A DNA stretch of 64,000 bases from Oscillospiraceae bacterium. Its GTDB lineage: Bacteria > Bacillota > Clostridia > Oscillospirales > Oscillospiraceae. A model generated the notes under the pieces. The model was not told the DNA's origin. It searched no databases and worked only from the letters and a program-made list of their open reading frames with translations. Every line of letters starts with the position of its first letter. The first letter of the stretch is position 1. The DNA is taken from positions 62,001 through 126,000 of the forward strand of contig SVLH01000001.1 in NCBI GenBank assembly GCA_015068025.1. Reading direction: 5' to 3'. Positions 45,045 through 53,710 of the stretch are shown piece by piece. Position numbers and translations under genes: made by a program.

Positions 45045-46937
45045 TCATTCATCCCAGGGCAAGGGTCCGGATCCAGGCTCGGGTTCGGGTTCAGGCTCGG
45101 GTTCAGGCTCGGGTTCGGGCTCCGGCTCGGGTTCAGGTTCGGGTTCGGGCTCAGGTTCAGGCTCAGGCTCGGGTTCGGGTTCAGGTTCGGGCTCAGGTTC
45201 GGGCTCAGGCTCGGGCTCAGGTTCGGGTTCGGGTTCGGGCTCCACCACGATGATCTCGGTATCCACATATTCGATCGTAATCCCCGTGTAATAGAACCGC
45301 AGGATATCTTCGTAGGTATATCCCAGTTCCGCCATAGCCTTGGCACCATACTGGCTCATACCAAGATTGTGCCCGCTTCCGCTGCCGGTAATCAGGAACT
45401 GCCCTTCAGGAACAGAAATCGCGCCCGCTCCCGGTGCAAGCGTCGTTGTTCCCTCCGACGAGATCACGGAAACCGTCCCCGCAGGAAGCAGCGTCATCCC
45501 ATCCGCTGTAAGGACAGAGAGTCCCTCCAACTTCGTTGTGGACTGGGTCTCGTCATTCAGATAGACCGGGTTTCCGCCGCTTCCGGAATTCGCGCCATGG
45601 ATCGCAAAGCGCATACTTTTGACGGATTTTCCATAAGTACTGCTGTAAAAAACAGTTTTTCCGGACTCACCCGTAAACACCTTGGTTCCCTTCGTTCCTT
45701 CAAAGGTCACTGCAATGGCATTTCCCGTGGGGGAAACCTTGGACACATAAACGTTTTTTACCGTGCCGATATTGTGGCCCTTCTGTTCCAGGATCTGGGT
45801 CAGTTCTTCAGCAGAATAGGTGACCGACCAGCTCTTGTAACTGGCAGGCAGGGATGTCTGTGCCTCATAGGGGTCTTCCTTGCCGACCAGATACCCTCTT
45901 TCGCTGCCCCAGACGCTTGCCACATTTTCCGTGGCGCCGCCGTTGGCCGCGTGATACACCGCATTCTGCACCATGTCGCCGCCGTAATACAGAAGGAGTC
46001 CCTTCGTATTGTCAACAGCCGCATCCGTTCTCTCACTGGGGCTGCTGTTTCCGCTGCCGTAGCCGTAATAAACCTGACAGTCCGTGGTATTGCAGACGTC
46101 AAAGCCGTAGGATTTCAAATGCCTGCTGCTGCGGCAGGCATAGGTGCGCGCGCAGACAGCCTGCGCCTCCAGCGCCGCCATGGGCCAGCTGGGACTCATC
46201 TCGTAAGGAATAACACCCTTCACATAGTCTTCCAGCGGCAGCACGTTGATCACACTGATATTGCCGCCGGCGGCTCGGATGTACTCGAATGCGCCGGGGT
46301 ATTTTTTCGCCTTGAACCAGGTGACGGAGGCCTGCCCCTGTCCGTTGGGGCGGACACCAAGCTGCAGCGTTCCGCCGCCGTCAAACTCAAAGAGGATCTT
46401 GTCCGTGCGGGTGACGGTGACCATGACGCCGGTGGAAGACGACTGAACCGCCGTTCCTTCCCATGCCGCTGCCGCAGCCGCCGCTTCCTCTGCAGTCGCG
46501 TAGCAGCCCGTGCGGACAGCATACACACCATTGATCCACGCAGGCCAGCCTCCACAGGAAAGCGCCGCCTCGCTGGCAGAACGGTATCCGGCAAACTCAC
46601 CAGGAAGCTGCACATGCCAGGAGCCAAGATAGGCTTTGGGTGCGGAGGGCGCCGTGGGAGAATAGGCCCCGTTCCCGTCCACATAAATGTTGCCGGCAGC
46701 CGTCACGGAGATGGTGATCTCCTCCGTCTGGCCGATCTTGCGGTAGATGCGCTCCTCATCAAAGTAGCCAAAGTCATAGCCTGCGCCCACCGCGTTTTCC
46801 AGATTGGCGGAAAACAGTGCCGTGCTGCCGTAATACAGGCCGACTTTGATGGTATTATTCGCCAGAGCAGAGGCAGACGTCGCACTCACTGTAAAAAATG
46901 TCACAACGAAAGCCAGTGTTACCAGTAATTTTTTCAT
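45045..46937 (-). CDS. SpoIID/LytB domain protein with Glu-Pro repeat tail
   Basis: 630-residue secreted protein. A signal peptide ends near residue 25 (TVSATSASA). The first 210 residues include a SPOR-like segment ([10 protein letters not shown]). The SpoIID/LytB domain is at about 215-400 ([19 protein letters not shown], then [12 protein letters not shown], and [19 protein letters not shown] near 520). SpoIID is the lytic transglycosylase that trims glycan in engulfment; whether this is SpoIID itself or a wall hydrolase relative is unclear, since classical SpoIID is about 340 residues. The tail is 28 Glu-Pro pairs (45075-45242), then GSGPLPWDE. Confidence 0.83.
   Translation of the reverse strand: MKKLLVTLAFVVTFFTVSATSASALANNTIKVGLYYGSTALFSANLENAVGAGYDFGYFDEERIYRKIGQTEEITISVTAAGNIYVDGNGAYSPTAPSAPKAYLGSWHVQLPGEFAGYRSASEAALSCGGWPAWINGVYAVRTGCYATAEEAAAAAAAWEGTAVQSSSTGVMVTVTRTDKILFEFDGGGTLQLGVRPNGQGQASVTWFKAKKYPGAFEYIRAAGGNISVINVLPLEDYVKGVIPYEMSPSWPMAALEAQAVCARTYACRSSRHLKSYGFDVCNTTDCQVYYGYGSGNSSPSERTDAAVDNTKGLLLYYGGDMVQNAVYHAANGGATENVASVWGSERGYLVGKEDPYEAQTSLPASYKSWSVTYSAEELTQILEQKGHNIGTVKNVYVSKVSPTGNAIAVTFEGTKGTKVFTGESGKTVFYSSTYGKSVKSMRFAIHGANSGSGGNPVYLNDETQSTTKLEGLSVLTADGMTLLPAGTVSVISSEGTTTLAPGAGAISVPEGQFLITGSGSGHNLGMSQYGAKAMAELGYTYEDILRFYYTGITIEYVDTEIIVVEPEPEPEPEPEPEPEPEPEPEPEPEPEPEPEPEPEPEPEPEPEPEPEPEPEPEPEPGSGPLPWDE
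45075..45242 (-). repeat. 28 hexanucleotide repeats coding (Glu-Pro)28
   Basis: 168 bp of imperfect 6-bp repeats (GAA/GAG followed by CCC/CCT). The synonymous codons vary, so the tract has been kept by selection on protein and not only by slippage. Confidence 0.95.
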
Positions 46938-46949
46938 GGAACCTCCCAA

Positions 46950-47134
46950 TACCGGCAGCCTTGACGCGGCCGCAAAAGAGTGGTATTATACACGAAGAAA
47001 ACAAATGTCCGCGTCGGGGATACATTTCTGCATTTTCTCAAATTATAGCTATTATACTACATAGACCGACGATATTCAACTAAAATTCGACAAAAACCCA
47101 ATATCTTGTATCAAACCAGCAGGAGGAGCATAGC
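46950..47134. other. Divergent intergenic region spoIID-like/asd
   Basis: 185 bp, AT-rich around 47040-47090. There is a minus-strand TATAAT (near 46983-46991) and plus-strand TATACT (near 47053), but no convincing -35 boxes, so promoters are only suspected. AGGAGGAG before asd is the ribosome-binding site. Confidence 0.4.
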
Positions 47135-48226
47135 ATGAAACAGTACAAAGTCGGAATCATCGGCGGCACCGGCATGGTGGGCCAGCGTTTTATCACTCTG
47201 ATGGAGAACCATCCCTGGTTCCAGCTCACCGCCATCGCAGCCAGCGGCCGCAGCGCCGGCAAGCCTTACGAGGAGGCTGTGGCAGGCCGCTGGGCGCTGG
47301 ATACCCCCATGCCCGAGGAGGCCAAGAAACTGGTGGTTCTGGACGCAGATGCAGATGCGGAAAAGCTGGCCAGTCTGGTGGATTTCTGCTTCTGTGCCGT
47401 GGATATGAAAAAAGATGAGATCCGCGCCCTCGAGGAGCGTTACGCGAAACTGGAGTGCCCCATCGTTTCCAACAACTCCGCTCACCGCTGGACGGACGAT
47501 GTGCCCATGGTAGTGCCCGAAATCAACGCAGAGCATCTGGAGGTTATCGAGGCGCAGCGCAAGCGTCTGGGCACCAAACGCGGCTTCATTGCCGTCAAGT
47601 CCAACTGCTCTCTCCAGAGCTATGTCCCCGCGCTGCACCCTCTGAAGAAATACGGTCTGGAATCCGCACTGGTCTGCACCTATCAGGCCATCTCCGGCGC
47701 CGGCAAGACCTTTGAACGCTGGCCGGAAATGGTGGATAACTGCATTCCCTACATTGGCGGCGAAGAGGAAAAGAGCGAGCAGGAGCCCCTGAAACTGTGG
47801 GGCAAGGTCGAGGATGGCAAGATCGTCAAGGCCGCCTCCCCCGCCATTACCGCGCAGTGCATCCGTGTGGCCTGCCAGGACGGTCACATGGCTGCCGTGT
47901 TTATGAAGTTCAAGGATGGCTGCAAGCCCTCCATCGAGCAGATCAAGGCCGACTGGGCCACATTCCGTGGTCCCGCCCAGGAGCTGGAACTGCCCTCCGC
48001 GCCCAAGCAGTTCCTTCACTACTTCGAGGAGGAGAACCGTCCCCAGACCCGTCTGGATCGCAACACCGAGGGCGGCATGGCTGTCTGCCTGGGCCGTCTG
48101 CGTGAGGATACCCAGTATGACTACAAGTTTGTTGGTCTGTCCCACAACACCCTGCGCGGCGCTGCCGGCGGCGCTGTTCTGCTGGCCGAATTGCTGTGCG
48201 CCAAGGGCTACATCGAAGCCAAATAA
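47135..48226 (+). CDS. asd: Aspartate-semialdehyde dehydrogenase (archaeal/fungal-type)
   Basis: 363-residue NADPH enzyme that reduces aspartyl phosphate to the semialdehyde for lysine, threonine and methionine. NADP loop GIIGGTGMVGQRF, active-site Cys158 in KSNCSLQSYVP and the catalytic His region CIRVACQDGHMAAV. The sequence around the active Cys is that of the archaeal/fungal-type group, longer than the standard enteric type. dapA follows, giving two consecutive enzymes of the DAP branch. Strong codon bias suggests high expression. Confidence 0.94.
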   Translation: MKQYKVGIIGGTGMVGQRFITLMENHPWFQLTAIAASGRSAGKPYEEAVAGRWALDTPMPEEAKKLVVLDADADAEKLASLVDFCFCAVDMKKDEIRALEERYAKLECPIVSNNSAHRWTDDVPMVVPEINAEHLEVIEAQRKRLGTKRGFIAVKSNCSLQSYVPALHPLKKYGLESALVCTYQAISGAGKTFERWPEMVDNCIPYIGGEEEKSEQEPLKLWGKVEDGKIVKAASPAITAQCIRVACQDGHMAAVFMKFKDGCKPSIEQIKADWATFRGPAQELELPSAPKQFLHYFEEENRPQTRLDRNTEGGMAVCLGRLREDTQYDYKFVGLSHNTLRGAAGGAVLLAELLCAKGYIEAK

Positions 48227-48238
48227 ATATTCACCTAC

Positions 48239-48278
48239 GAAAACGGCTTTCCGGCAATTCCGGCAAGCCGTTTTTCCT
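48239..48278 (+). terminator. Terminator-like hairpin between asd and dapA
   Basis: Stem AAAACGGCTTTCCGG / CCGGCAAGCCGTTTT with a 5-nt loop and one mismatch, then TTCCTTC. It would partly separate the two genes or act as an attenuator. Confidence 0.75.
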
Positions 48279-48311
48279 TCTCCTCAAAACCGAAAAAGGA
48301 GTGTTTTTACT

Positions 48312-49202
48312 GTGAAGCAACCTATCTTTACAGGATCTGGCGTTGCAATTGTTACGCCTTTCAATAACGAAACCGTGGATCTGAACACCATGGGCCGTCT
48401 GCTGGACTTCCAGCTGGAGTGTGGTACGGACGCCATCATCGTCTGCGGCACCACCGGAGAGGCCAGCACCATGACCTACTGGGAGCGAATGCGCACCATC
48501 GAATACTGCGTGGAATATGTGGCAGGGCGGGTACCCGTCATCGCAGGAGCCGGCTCTAACTCCACGGAAAACACCATCGCCCTTGCCCGGGACGCAGAGC
48601 GGGCAGGCGCCGACGGGCTGCTGCTGGTGACCCCCTATTACAACAAGGCCAGCCAACAGGGGCTGATCCGCCACTATACCGTGACGGCAGACGCCGTCCA
48701 CTCCCCCATCATTCTTTACAATGTACCTTCCCGAACCGGCGTGAACATTTTGCCGGAGACCTACGCCGCCCTCAGCACTCACCCCAACATCAACGGCACC
48801 AAGGAGGCCAGCGGCAATCTCAGCAATGTCCAGAGGACCCGAAACCTCTGTCCCGACGACTTCTACATCTGGTCCGGCAACGATGACGAAACCGTCCCCA
48901 TCTGCGTTTTGGGCGGCGTGGGTGTCATCTCCGTGGTGGCCAATCTTCTGCCGAAGCAGATGCACACGCTGGCCCAGTTGTGTCTGGATGAGGAATTCAC
49001 CGCCGCCGGAAACCTGCAGCTTCGCCTGAAAGATCTGTGCGACGCCATGTTCTGTGACGTGAATCCCATCCCGGTGAAGACCGCCCTGAACCTCATGGGC
49101 CGGCAGGCAGGCAGCCTGCGTCTCCCCCTCTGCCCGCCCTCGGAGGAAAATCTTGCGCGTATCCGAGCCACACTTCAGCAGTACGAACTGCTTCCGGCAT
49201 AA
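48312..49202 (+). CDS. dapA: 4-hydroxy-tetrahydrodipicolinate synthase
   Basis: 296-residue class I aldolase joining pyruvate and aspartate semialdehyde, first committed step to DAP and lysine, and in spores to dipicolinic acid. CGTTGEASTMTYWER holds the hydroxyl network; the Tyr motif is LYNVPSRTGVN; the Schiff-base lysine is in NINGTKEASGN. The start is a GTG at 48312 with AAAAAGGAG upstream; the frame runs further back across asd but that part is not coding. Confidence 0.95.
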   Translation: MKQPIFTGSGVAIVTPFNNETVDLNTMGRLLDFQLECGTDAIIVCGTTGEASTMTYWERMRTIEYCVEYVAGRVPVIAGAGSNSTENTIALARDAERAGADGLLLVTPYYNKASQQGLIRHYTVTADAVHSPIILYNVPSRTGVNILPETYAALSTHPNINGTKEASGNLSNVQRTRNLCPDDFYIWSGNDDETVPICVLGGVGVISVVANLLPKQMHTLAQLCLDEEFTAAGNLQLRLKDLCDAMFCDVNPIPVKTALNLMGRQAGSLRLPLCPPSEENLARIRATLQQYELLPA

Positions 49203-49203
49203 G

Positions 49204-49233
49204 AAAAACAGGCGGGGTGCCCCGCCTGTTTTG
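49204..49233. terminator. Bidirectional terminator between dapA and the ABC-F gene
   Basis: Stem AACAGGCGGGG / CCCCGCCTGTT with a 2-nt loop and T run; lies between convergent genes. Confidence 0.9.
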
Positions 49234-49249
49234 TCTGTTACAGATTCAT

Positions 49250-50854
49250 TTACTGCGCACGGATATAGGCAATATAGTCCTCATAAGTGCCCATCTTATC
49301 CACCAGCTTGCCGTCGCGGAAGTCCATAATGCGGTTGGCCACCGTCTGGATGAACTCATGGTCATGGCTGGAAAACAGCACCACACCCTTGTAGTCGATC
49401 AGGCCGTTGTTGACTGCGGTGATGGACTCCAGATCCAGATGGTTGGTGGGCTGATCCAGCACCAGCACATTGGAGCCGAACAGCATCATGCGGGAGAGCA
49501 TACAACGAACCTTCTCGCCGCCGGAGAGAACCTTAACAGGCTTGAACACGTCATCGCCGGAGAACAGCATACGACCCAGGAAGGAGCGCTTAAAGGATTC
49601 CGTACTCTCCTCTGCGTTGTTGGCCGTGTACTGGGCCAGCCAGTCCAGCAGGTTCAGGTCGCAGTCATTAAAGAAGGCGGAGTTATCCAGAGGGAAATAA
49701 CTGGTGGTGATGGTGGTGCCCCACTTGAATTCGCCCTCGTCCGGCTCCAGCTCACCCATGATAATCTTGAACAGGGTGGTCTTGGCGATTTCGTCCTCAC
49801 CGACAAAGGCCACCTTTTCGCCCTTGTTGATGCGGAAAGAAACCTTGTCCAGCACCTTGCGGCCGTCCACAGTCTTGGACAGATTCTCCACATACAGAAT
49901 CTCTTTGCCGCACTCGCGATCCATCTTGAAGCCCACAAAAGGATAGCGGCGGGAAGAACAGGGCATCTCCTCCACCGTCAGCTTGTCCAGCAGCTTGCGG
50001 CGGGCGGTTGCCTGCTTGCTCTTGGACTTGTTGGCGGAGAAGCGCTGGATGAACAGCTGCAGTTCACGGATCTTGTCCTCGTTCTTGCGGTTCTGGTCGC
50101 GGATCATCTTCTGCACCATCTGGCTGGACTCGTACCAGAACTCGTAGTTGCCCACGTACATCTTGATCTGGCCGTAGTCAACGTCAACGATGCTGGTGCA
50201 GACGGTATTCAGGAAGTGACGGTCGTGGCTGACCACCAGAACAAGGCTCTCGCACTCCATCAGGAAGTCTTCCAGCCACTCGATGGCCTGAATGTCCAGA
50301 TGGTTGGTGGGCTCGTCCAGCAGGATAATGTCCGGCTTGCCGAACAGCGCCTGTGCCAGCAGCACCTTCACCTTCTCCTTTGCGGTCAGACTGCTCATTT
50401 CGCTGTACAGGATGTCATTGGGCAGACCCAGACCCTGAATCAGGCGGGATGCGTCGGATTCTGCCTCCCAGCCGTCCATATCTGCAAACTCCGCCTCCAG
50501 TTCGCTGGCGCGGACGCCGTCCTCCTCGGAAAAGTCCTCCTTTTCGTAGAGGGCGTCTTTTTCTTTCATGATGTCATACAGGCGCTGGTTGCCCATGATG
50601 ACGGTATCCAGCACGGTATAGGCATCGTACTGGAAGTGATCCTGCTTCAGGATGGACATGCGCTGGTCCTTGGAGATGATGACCTCGCCGCTGGTGGGTT
50701 CCAGATCGCCGGAGAGAATCCGCAGGAAGGTGGATTTGCCGGCGCCGTTGGCGCCGATGATGCCGTAGCAGTTGCCGGGCACGAACTTCAGATCCACATG
50801 TTTAAACAGCTGCTGACCGCTGAAGTTCATACCAACATTGTTGACTGTGATCAT
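49250..50854 (-). CDS. ABC-F family ATPase (YkpA/YbiT-like)
   Basis: 534-residue soluble protein with two ABC domains and no membrane segment. ABC-F proteins bind ribosomes at the E-site. Domain 1: Walker A GANGAGKST (about 35-43), Walker B DIILLDEPTNHLD. The inter-domain linker is rich in Lys/Arg (FSANKSKSKQATARRK). Domain 2: LSGGEKVR signature and VLVLDQPTNHLD. Two motifs are altered: the signature of domain 1 is LTAKEKVKV, and Walker A of domain 2 is GEDEIAKTT. Subgroup by overall layout is YkpA/YbiT. Antibiotic resistance is not suggested. Confidence 0.9.
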   Translation of the reverse strand: MITVNNVGMNFSGQQLFKHVDLKFVPGNCYGIIGANGAGKSTFLRILSGDLEPTSGEVIISKDQRMSILKQDHFQYDAYTVLDTVIMGNQRLYDIMKEKDALYEKEDFSEEDGVRASELEAEFADMDGWEAESDASRLIQGLGLPNDILYSEMSSLTAKEKVKVLLAQALFGKPDIILLDEPTNHLDIQAIEWLEDFLMECESLVLVVSHDRHFLNTVCTSIVDVDYGQIKMYVGNYEFWYESSQMVQKMIRDQNRKNEDKIRELQLFIQRFSANKSKSKQATARRKLLDKLTVEEMPCSSRRYPFVGFKMDRECGKEILYVENLSKTVDGRKVLDKVSFRINKGEKVAFVGEDEIAKTTLFKIIMGELEPDEGEFKWGTTITTSYFPLDNSAFFNDCDLNLLDWLAQYTANNAEESTESFKRSFLGRMLFSGDDVFKPVKVLSGGEKVRCMLSRMMLFGSNVLVLDQPTNHLDLESITAVNNGLIDYKGVVLFSSHDHEFIQTVANRIMDFRDGKLVDKMGTYEDYIAYIRAQ

Positions 50855-50876
50855 TTCGATTCCTTTCTACACACAG

Positions 50877-50909
50877 CGGCGCGGGGGCGAACCCCCGCGT
50901 CGGCTGTAA
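50877..50909 (-). other. GC-rich hairpin between tyrS and the ABC-F gene
   Basis: Stem GCGGGGG / CCCCCGC extended by CG pairs, without a T run on the minus strand. It may be a weak terminator or a processing signal. Confidence 0.5.
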
Positions 50910-50914
50910 ACTTC

Positions 50915-52141
50915 TTATTTCACGAAGGCTCTGTGGAAAACTTTCTTGCCTTTCTTGATGATGACGCCCTCGCCCTCAAAGGCGCTCTGTGCAAAGACGC
51001 AGTCGATGGCAGACACCTTTTCGTCATTCACGGCGATACCGCCCTGCTGCACCAGACGGCGAGCCTCACCGTTGGAAGCGCACAGGCCGCAGGCCACCAG
51101 CAGATTCAGGACACCGATCTTGCCGCCCTCAAACTTGTCGGGCGTCAGCTCGGTGGCAGGCATATTTTCCAGACTGCCCTTGCCGGAGAACAATCCGCGG
51201 GCAGTCTCCTGCGCGCGGACGGCTTCTTCCTCGCCGTGAACCAGCTTGGTCAGTTCGTAGGCCAGGATCTCCTTGGCGGTATTGAGCTGGGCGCCTTCCC
51301 ACTTGTCCATCTCATCGATCTGCTCCAGAGGCAGGAACGTCAGCATGCGGATGCACTTGAGTACGTCGGCATCCTCGATGTTGCGCCAGTACTGATAGAA
51401 CTCATAGGGAGAGGTCTTGTTGGGATCCAGCCACACCGCACCGGAGGCCGTCTTGCCCATCTTCTTGCCCTCGGAGGTGAGCAGCAGGGTGATAGTCATG
51501 GCGTGGGCGTCCTTGCCCAGTTTGCGGCGGATCAGTTCGGTGCCGCCCAGCATGTTGCTCCACTGGTCGTTGCCGCCGAACTGCATATTGCAGCCATACT
51601 TCTGGTACAGATAGTAGAAGTCATAGGACTGCATGATCATGTAGTTGAACTCCAGGAAGCTCAGTCCCTTCTCCATGCGCTGCTTGTAGCACTCGGCACG
51701 CAGCATGTTGTTGACAGAGAAGCAGGCGCCCACTTCACGCAGCACATCCACATAGTTCAGATCCATCAGCCAGTCGGCGTTGTTGACCATCATAGCCTTG
51801 TCTTCGCCGAACTCGATAAACCGCTCCATCTGCTTCTTGAAGCAGTCGCAGTTGTGCTGGATGGTCTCACGGGTCATCATAGAGCGCATATCGGTGCGGC
51901 CGGAGGGGTCACCGATCATGGCAGTGCCGCCGCCGATCAGGGCGATGGGGCGGTTGCCGGCCATCTGCAGGCGCTTCATCAGGCACAGAGCCATAAAGTG
52001 GCCCACGTGCAGGGAGTCAGCGGTGGGGTCAAAACCAATGTAGAATGTGGCCTTTCCGTTGTTGATCATTTCGCGGATCTCGCTCTCGTCGGTCACCTGG
52101 GCGATCAGGCCACGGGCTATCAGTTCTTCATAAATCTGCAT
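50915..52141 (-). CDS. tyrS: Tyrosyl-tRNA synthetase
   Basis: 408-residue class I synthetase. HIGH-like motif DSLHVGH (about 42-48) and KMSKS-like motif KKMGKTASG, with a C-terminal S4 RNA-binding domain (SNGEARRLVQQGGIAVND). Expression is controlled by the T-box leader upstream, which carries a UAC specifier. Confidence 0.97.
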   Translation of the reverse strand: MQIYEELIARGLIAQVTDESEIREMINNGKATFYIGFDPTADSLHVGHFMALCLMKRLQMAGNRPIALIGGGTAMIGDPSGRTDMRSMMTRETIQHNCDCFKKQMERFIEFGEDKAMMVNNADWLMDLNYVDVLREVGACFSVNNMLRAECYKQRMEKGLSFLEFNYMIMQSYDFYYLYQKYGCNMQFGGNDQWSNMLGGTELIRRKLGKDAHAMTITLLLTSEGKKMGKTASGAVWLDPNKTSPYEFYQYWRNIEDADVLKCIRMLTFLPLEQIDEMDKWEGAQLNTAKEILAYELTKLVHGEEEAVRAQETARGLFSGKGSLENMPATELTPDKFEGGKIGVLNLLVACGLCASNGEARRLVQQGGIAVNDEKVSAIDCVFAQSAFEGEGVIIKKGKKVFHRAFVK

Positions 52142-52190
52142 TTGAATCTCTCCTGTTCAAATTAGTTTTTACCGAAACGGGCAAAGAAAA

Positions 52191-52457
52191 AACGCCCCGT
52201 CCCGTTAGGACAGAGGGCGAAAAACTTTCGCGGTACCACCTCTGGTTCGCTGACCTCTCACAAGGGCAGCCTCGTGTCGTGCAAGCACACGACGGCGCAG
52301 TAACGGGCGCACCCGGGGCACGCCTACTGCGCCTTTTCGGGCGGTTCGGGCACCGGCTCCGCGGTGTATTCAGCGGTCTTTCCTCACCTCTTTCCACCGA
52401 CCAGAGGCTCTCTTTGCAGGAAATGATCGCGTACTTCTCCGCATCAACGCTTTATTC
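52191..52457 (-). promoter_or_regulatory. Tyr T-box riboswitch in the tyrS leader
   Basis: Leader of about 270 nt on the minus strand. The T-box (AGGTGGTACCGCG) is at 52229-52242, followed by the terminator hairpin CGCCC...GGGACGGGGCGTTTTTT (52190-52218). In stem I the loop CTGAATACACCG contains the specifier UAC (52368-52366), a tyrosine codon. Uncharged tRNA-Tyr would stabilise the antiterminator. Confidence 0.93.
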
Positions 52458-52463
52458 GTGGGT

Positions 52464-52492
52464 ATTTTATCGAATAAAGCGCCTTTTGTCAA
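52464..52492 (-). promoter_or_regulatory. Promoter of the tyrS T-box leader
   Basis: Minus strand TTGACA, 17-bp spacer, TAAAAT. Confidence 0.85.
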
Positions 52493-52534
52493 CCGGATTT
52501 CGTGTATTTCAGTACCATTTCCGCCGACAGAAAA

Positions 52535-52564
52535 GAAAAAAGCACCTCCTGACGGAGGCGCTTT
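52535..52564 (-). terminator. Terminator of the DHHW/MBOAT operon
   Basis: Stem AGCGCCTCC / GGAGGTGCT with a 4-nt loop and TTTTTTC on the minus strand. Confidence 0.85.
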
Positions 52565-52573
52565 GCTTTATGG

Positions 52574-53695
52574 TTACTGCGTCAGCAGAACTATATTGTT
52601 GTCGGAAATGAAGTTCTGAATACTGTAAAGGATTACCACATCGTCGATGCCGTTTTCCGCGGCATAGGCAGAAACAGGTGTGCGGTTATAGCGGAGATCG
52701 ACCAGATGGACTTCCGCATACCGCTGTGCCAGGAAAGGCGCCAGCGCATCGGAATAGGAGTCACGAACCAGCAGGATCTTGCCTGCATCCTCACCCAAAG
52801 ACTCGTTTCTGATGATGCACAGAGGCTGATTGCCGCCCAGGAACGCGGAATACTTGTCCTTGACTTCCAGATAGGAGCGGTCATACAGGGGAGCAATGGC
52901 TTCCTTTCCGGTCAGCCAGGAAGAAAGGGTCAGCCCCTCCTCCTTCACCCAGAACTCAATGGTATCCGGCTGCAGCCAATGGATACCGGACTGGGAATAC
53001 AGGGTGCCGTTGAAGTCATCCGCGGCGGTTTCAGGTGTAAAGTCACTTTCCTTTAACGGCTCCTTACCCAAAGCCTCCAGAATGGCATTGGCGCCGTAAA
53101 AAGCACCCAGCGTCGTCCAATGATGGTCGGTGCGGTAATAGATCTGCTCCCCGGCGTGCTCTTTCAGTGCGGCGCTGATGTCGATCTGGGAAATCTTGTC
53201 GCTCACCGTCAGGTTTTCCAGAAATGCGCCCTGATCCCAGGAATCGGCTCCGGAGGGCAGCTTATCCTTCCAGATCTCCGCCGCGGAGGGGATCAGACCC
53301 AGATAGAGGTTCGCAGGAAGCTTCTCTGCCAGACGGTCAATATACGAGAGGTTTTTGTCCAACAATTCGGCATTGGGCTTCTCCACCTTGGAGATCAGGG
53401 TGTCCCCGGCAAGATAGATGTCATTGAACTCCCGCTTGCCCAGCAGCTGCTCTACACGAGCCTTCACTTCGGTCCACGCGTCACGCAGAGGAAACTGATC
53501 CGCAAAATAGGACTCGATGCCCTCGGTATAGCTGCCGTCCTTCAGTGCTTCCCAGGAAAACTCCGGCAGTCCGGCAAGCAGGCGGTTTTCCGTTTCTGAC
53601 TTCTCACGATCCGGCAGCACCACATGCCACACCAGCAATCCGCCAAGGAAGATGCAGAAAAACACCGCCAGGAAACGGCTGTATGCTTTTGTCAT
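52574..53695 (-). CDS. DHHW-family protein, AlgJ/AlgX-like
   Basis: 373-residue membrane-anchored protein: one helix at about 8-27, then an extracytoplasmic SGNH-hydrolase-like domain. The family motif YYRTDHHWTTLGAF is at about 190-203, and a nucleophile Ser is likely in LLVRDSYSDALAPFL. Proteins of this kind transfer acetyl groups delivered by the partner MBOAT. The partner gene is 15 bp upstream. Target polymer is not known. Confidence 0.88.
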   Translation of the reverse strand: MTKAYSRFLAVFFCIFLGGLLVWHVVLPDREKSETENRLLAGLPEFSWEALKDGSYTEGIESYFADQFPLRDAWTEVKARVEQLLGKREFNDIYLAGDTLISKVEKPNAELLDKNLSYIDRLAEKLPANLYLGLIPSAAEIWKDKLPSGADSWDQGAFLENLTVSDKISQIDISAALKEHAGEQIYYRTDHHWTTLGAFYGANAILEALGKEPLKESDFTPETAADDFNGTLYSQSGIHWLQPDTIEFWVKEEGLTLSSWLTGKEAIAPLYDRSYLEVKDKYSAFLGGNQPLCIIRNESLGEDAGKILLVRDSYSDALAPFLAQRYAEVHLVDLRYNRTPVSAYAAENGIDDVVILYSIQNFISDNNIVLLTQ

Positions 53696-53710
53696 GTCGT
53701 TTCCCTCCTT

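Noticed and set aside
45075-45242. Tandem repeat as possible CRISPR array
   Set aside because: Six-bp coding repeats without spacers, in frame in the SpoIID-domain gene; no cas gene in the window.
47916-48311. N-terminal extension of dapA
   Set aside because: In-frame only by chance over asd in another frame; DapA similarity and the ribosome-binding site begin at the GTG at 48312.
46950-48311. Lysine riboswitch before asd or dapA
   Set aside because: Leaders are too short and no lysine-element consensus was seen; only a terminator-like hairpin lies between the genes.
49217-52165. Forward open frame of 982 codons
   Set aside because: Antisense to the ABC-F gene and tyrS, both with complete catalytic motifs; the frame shows His/Leu/Val-rich non-protein composition.
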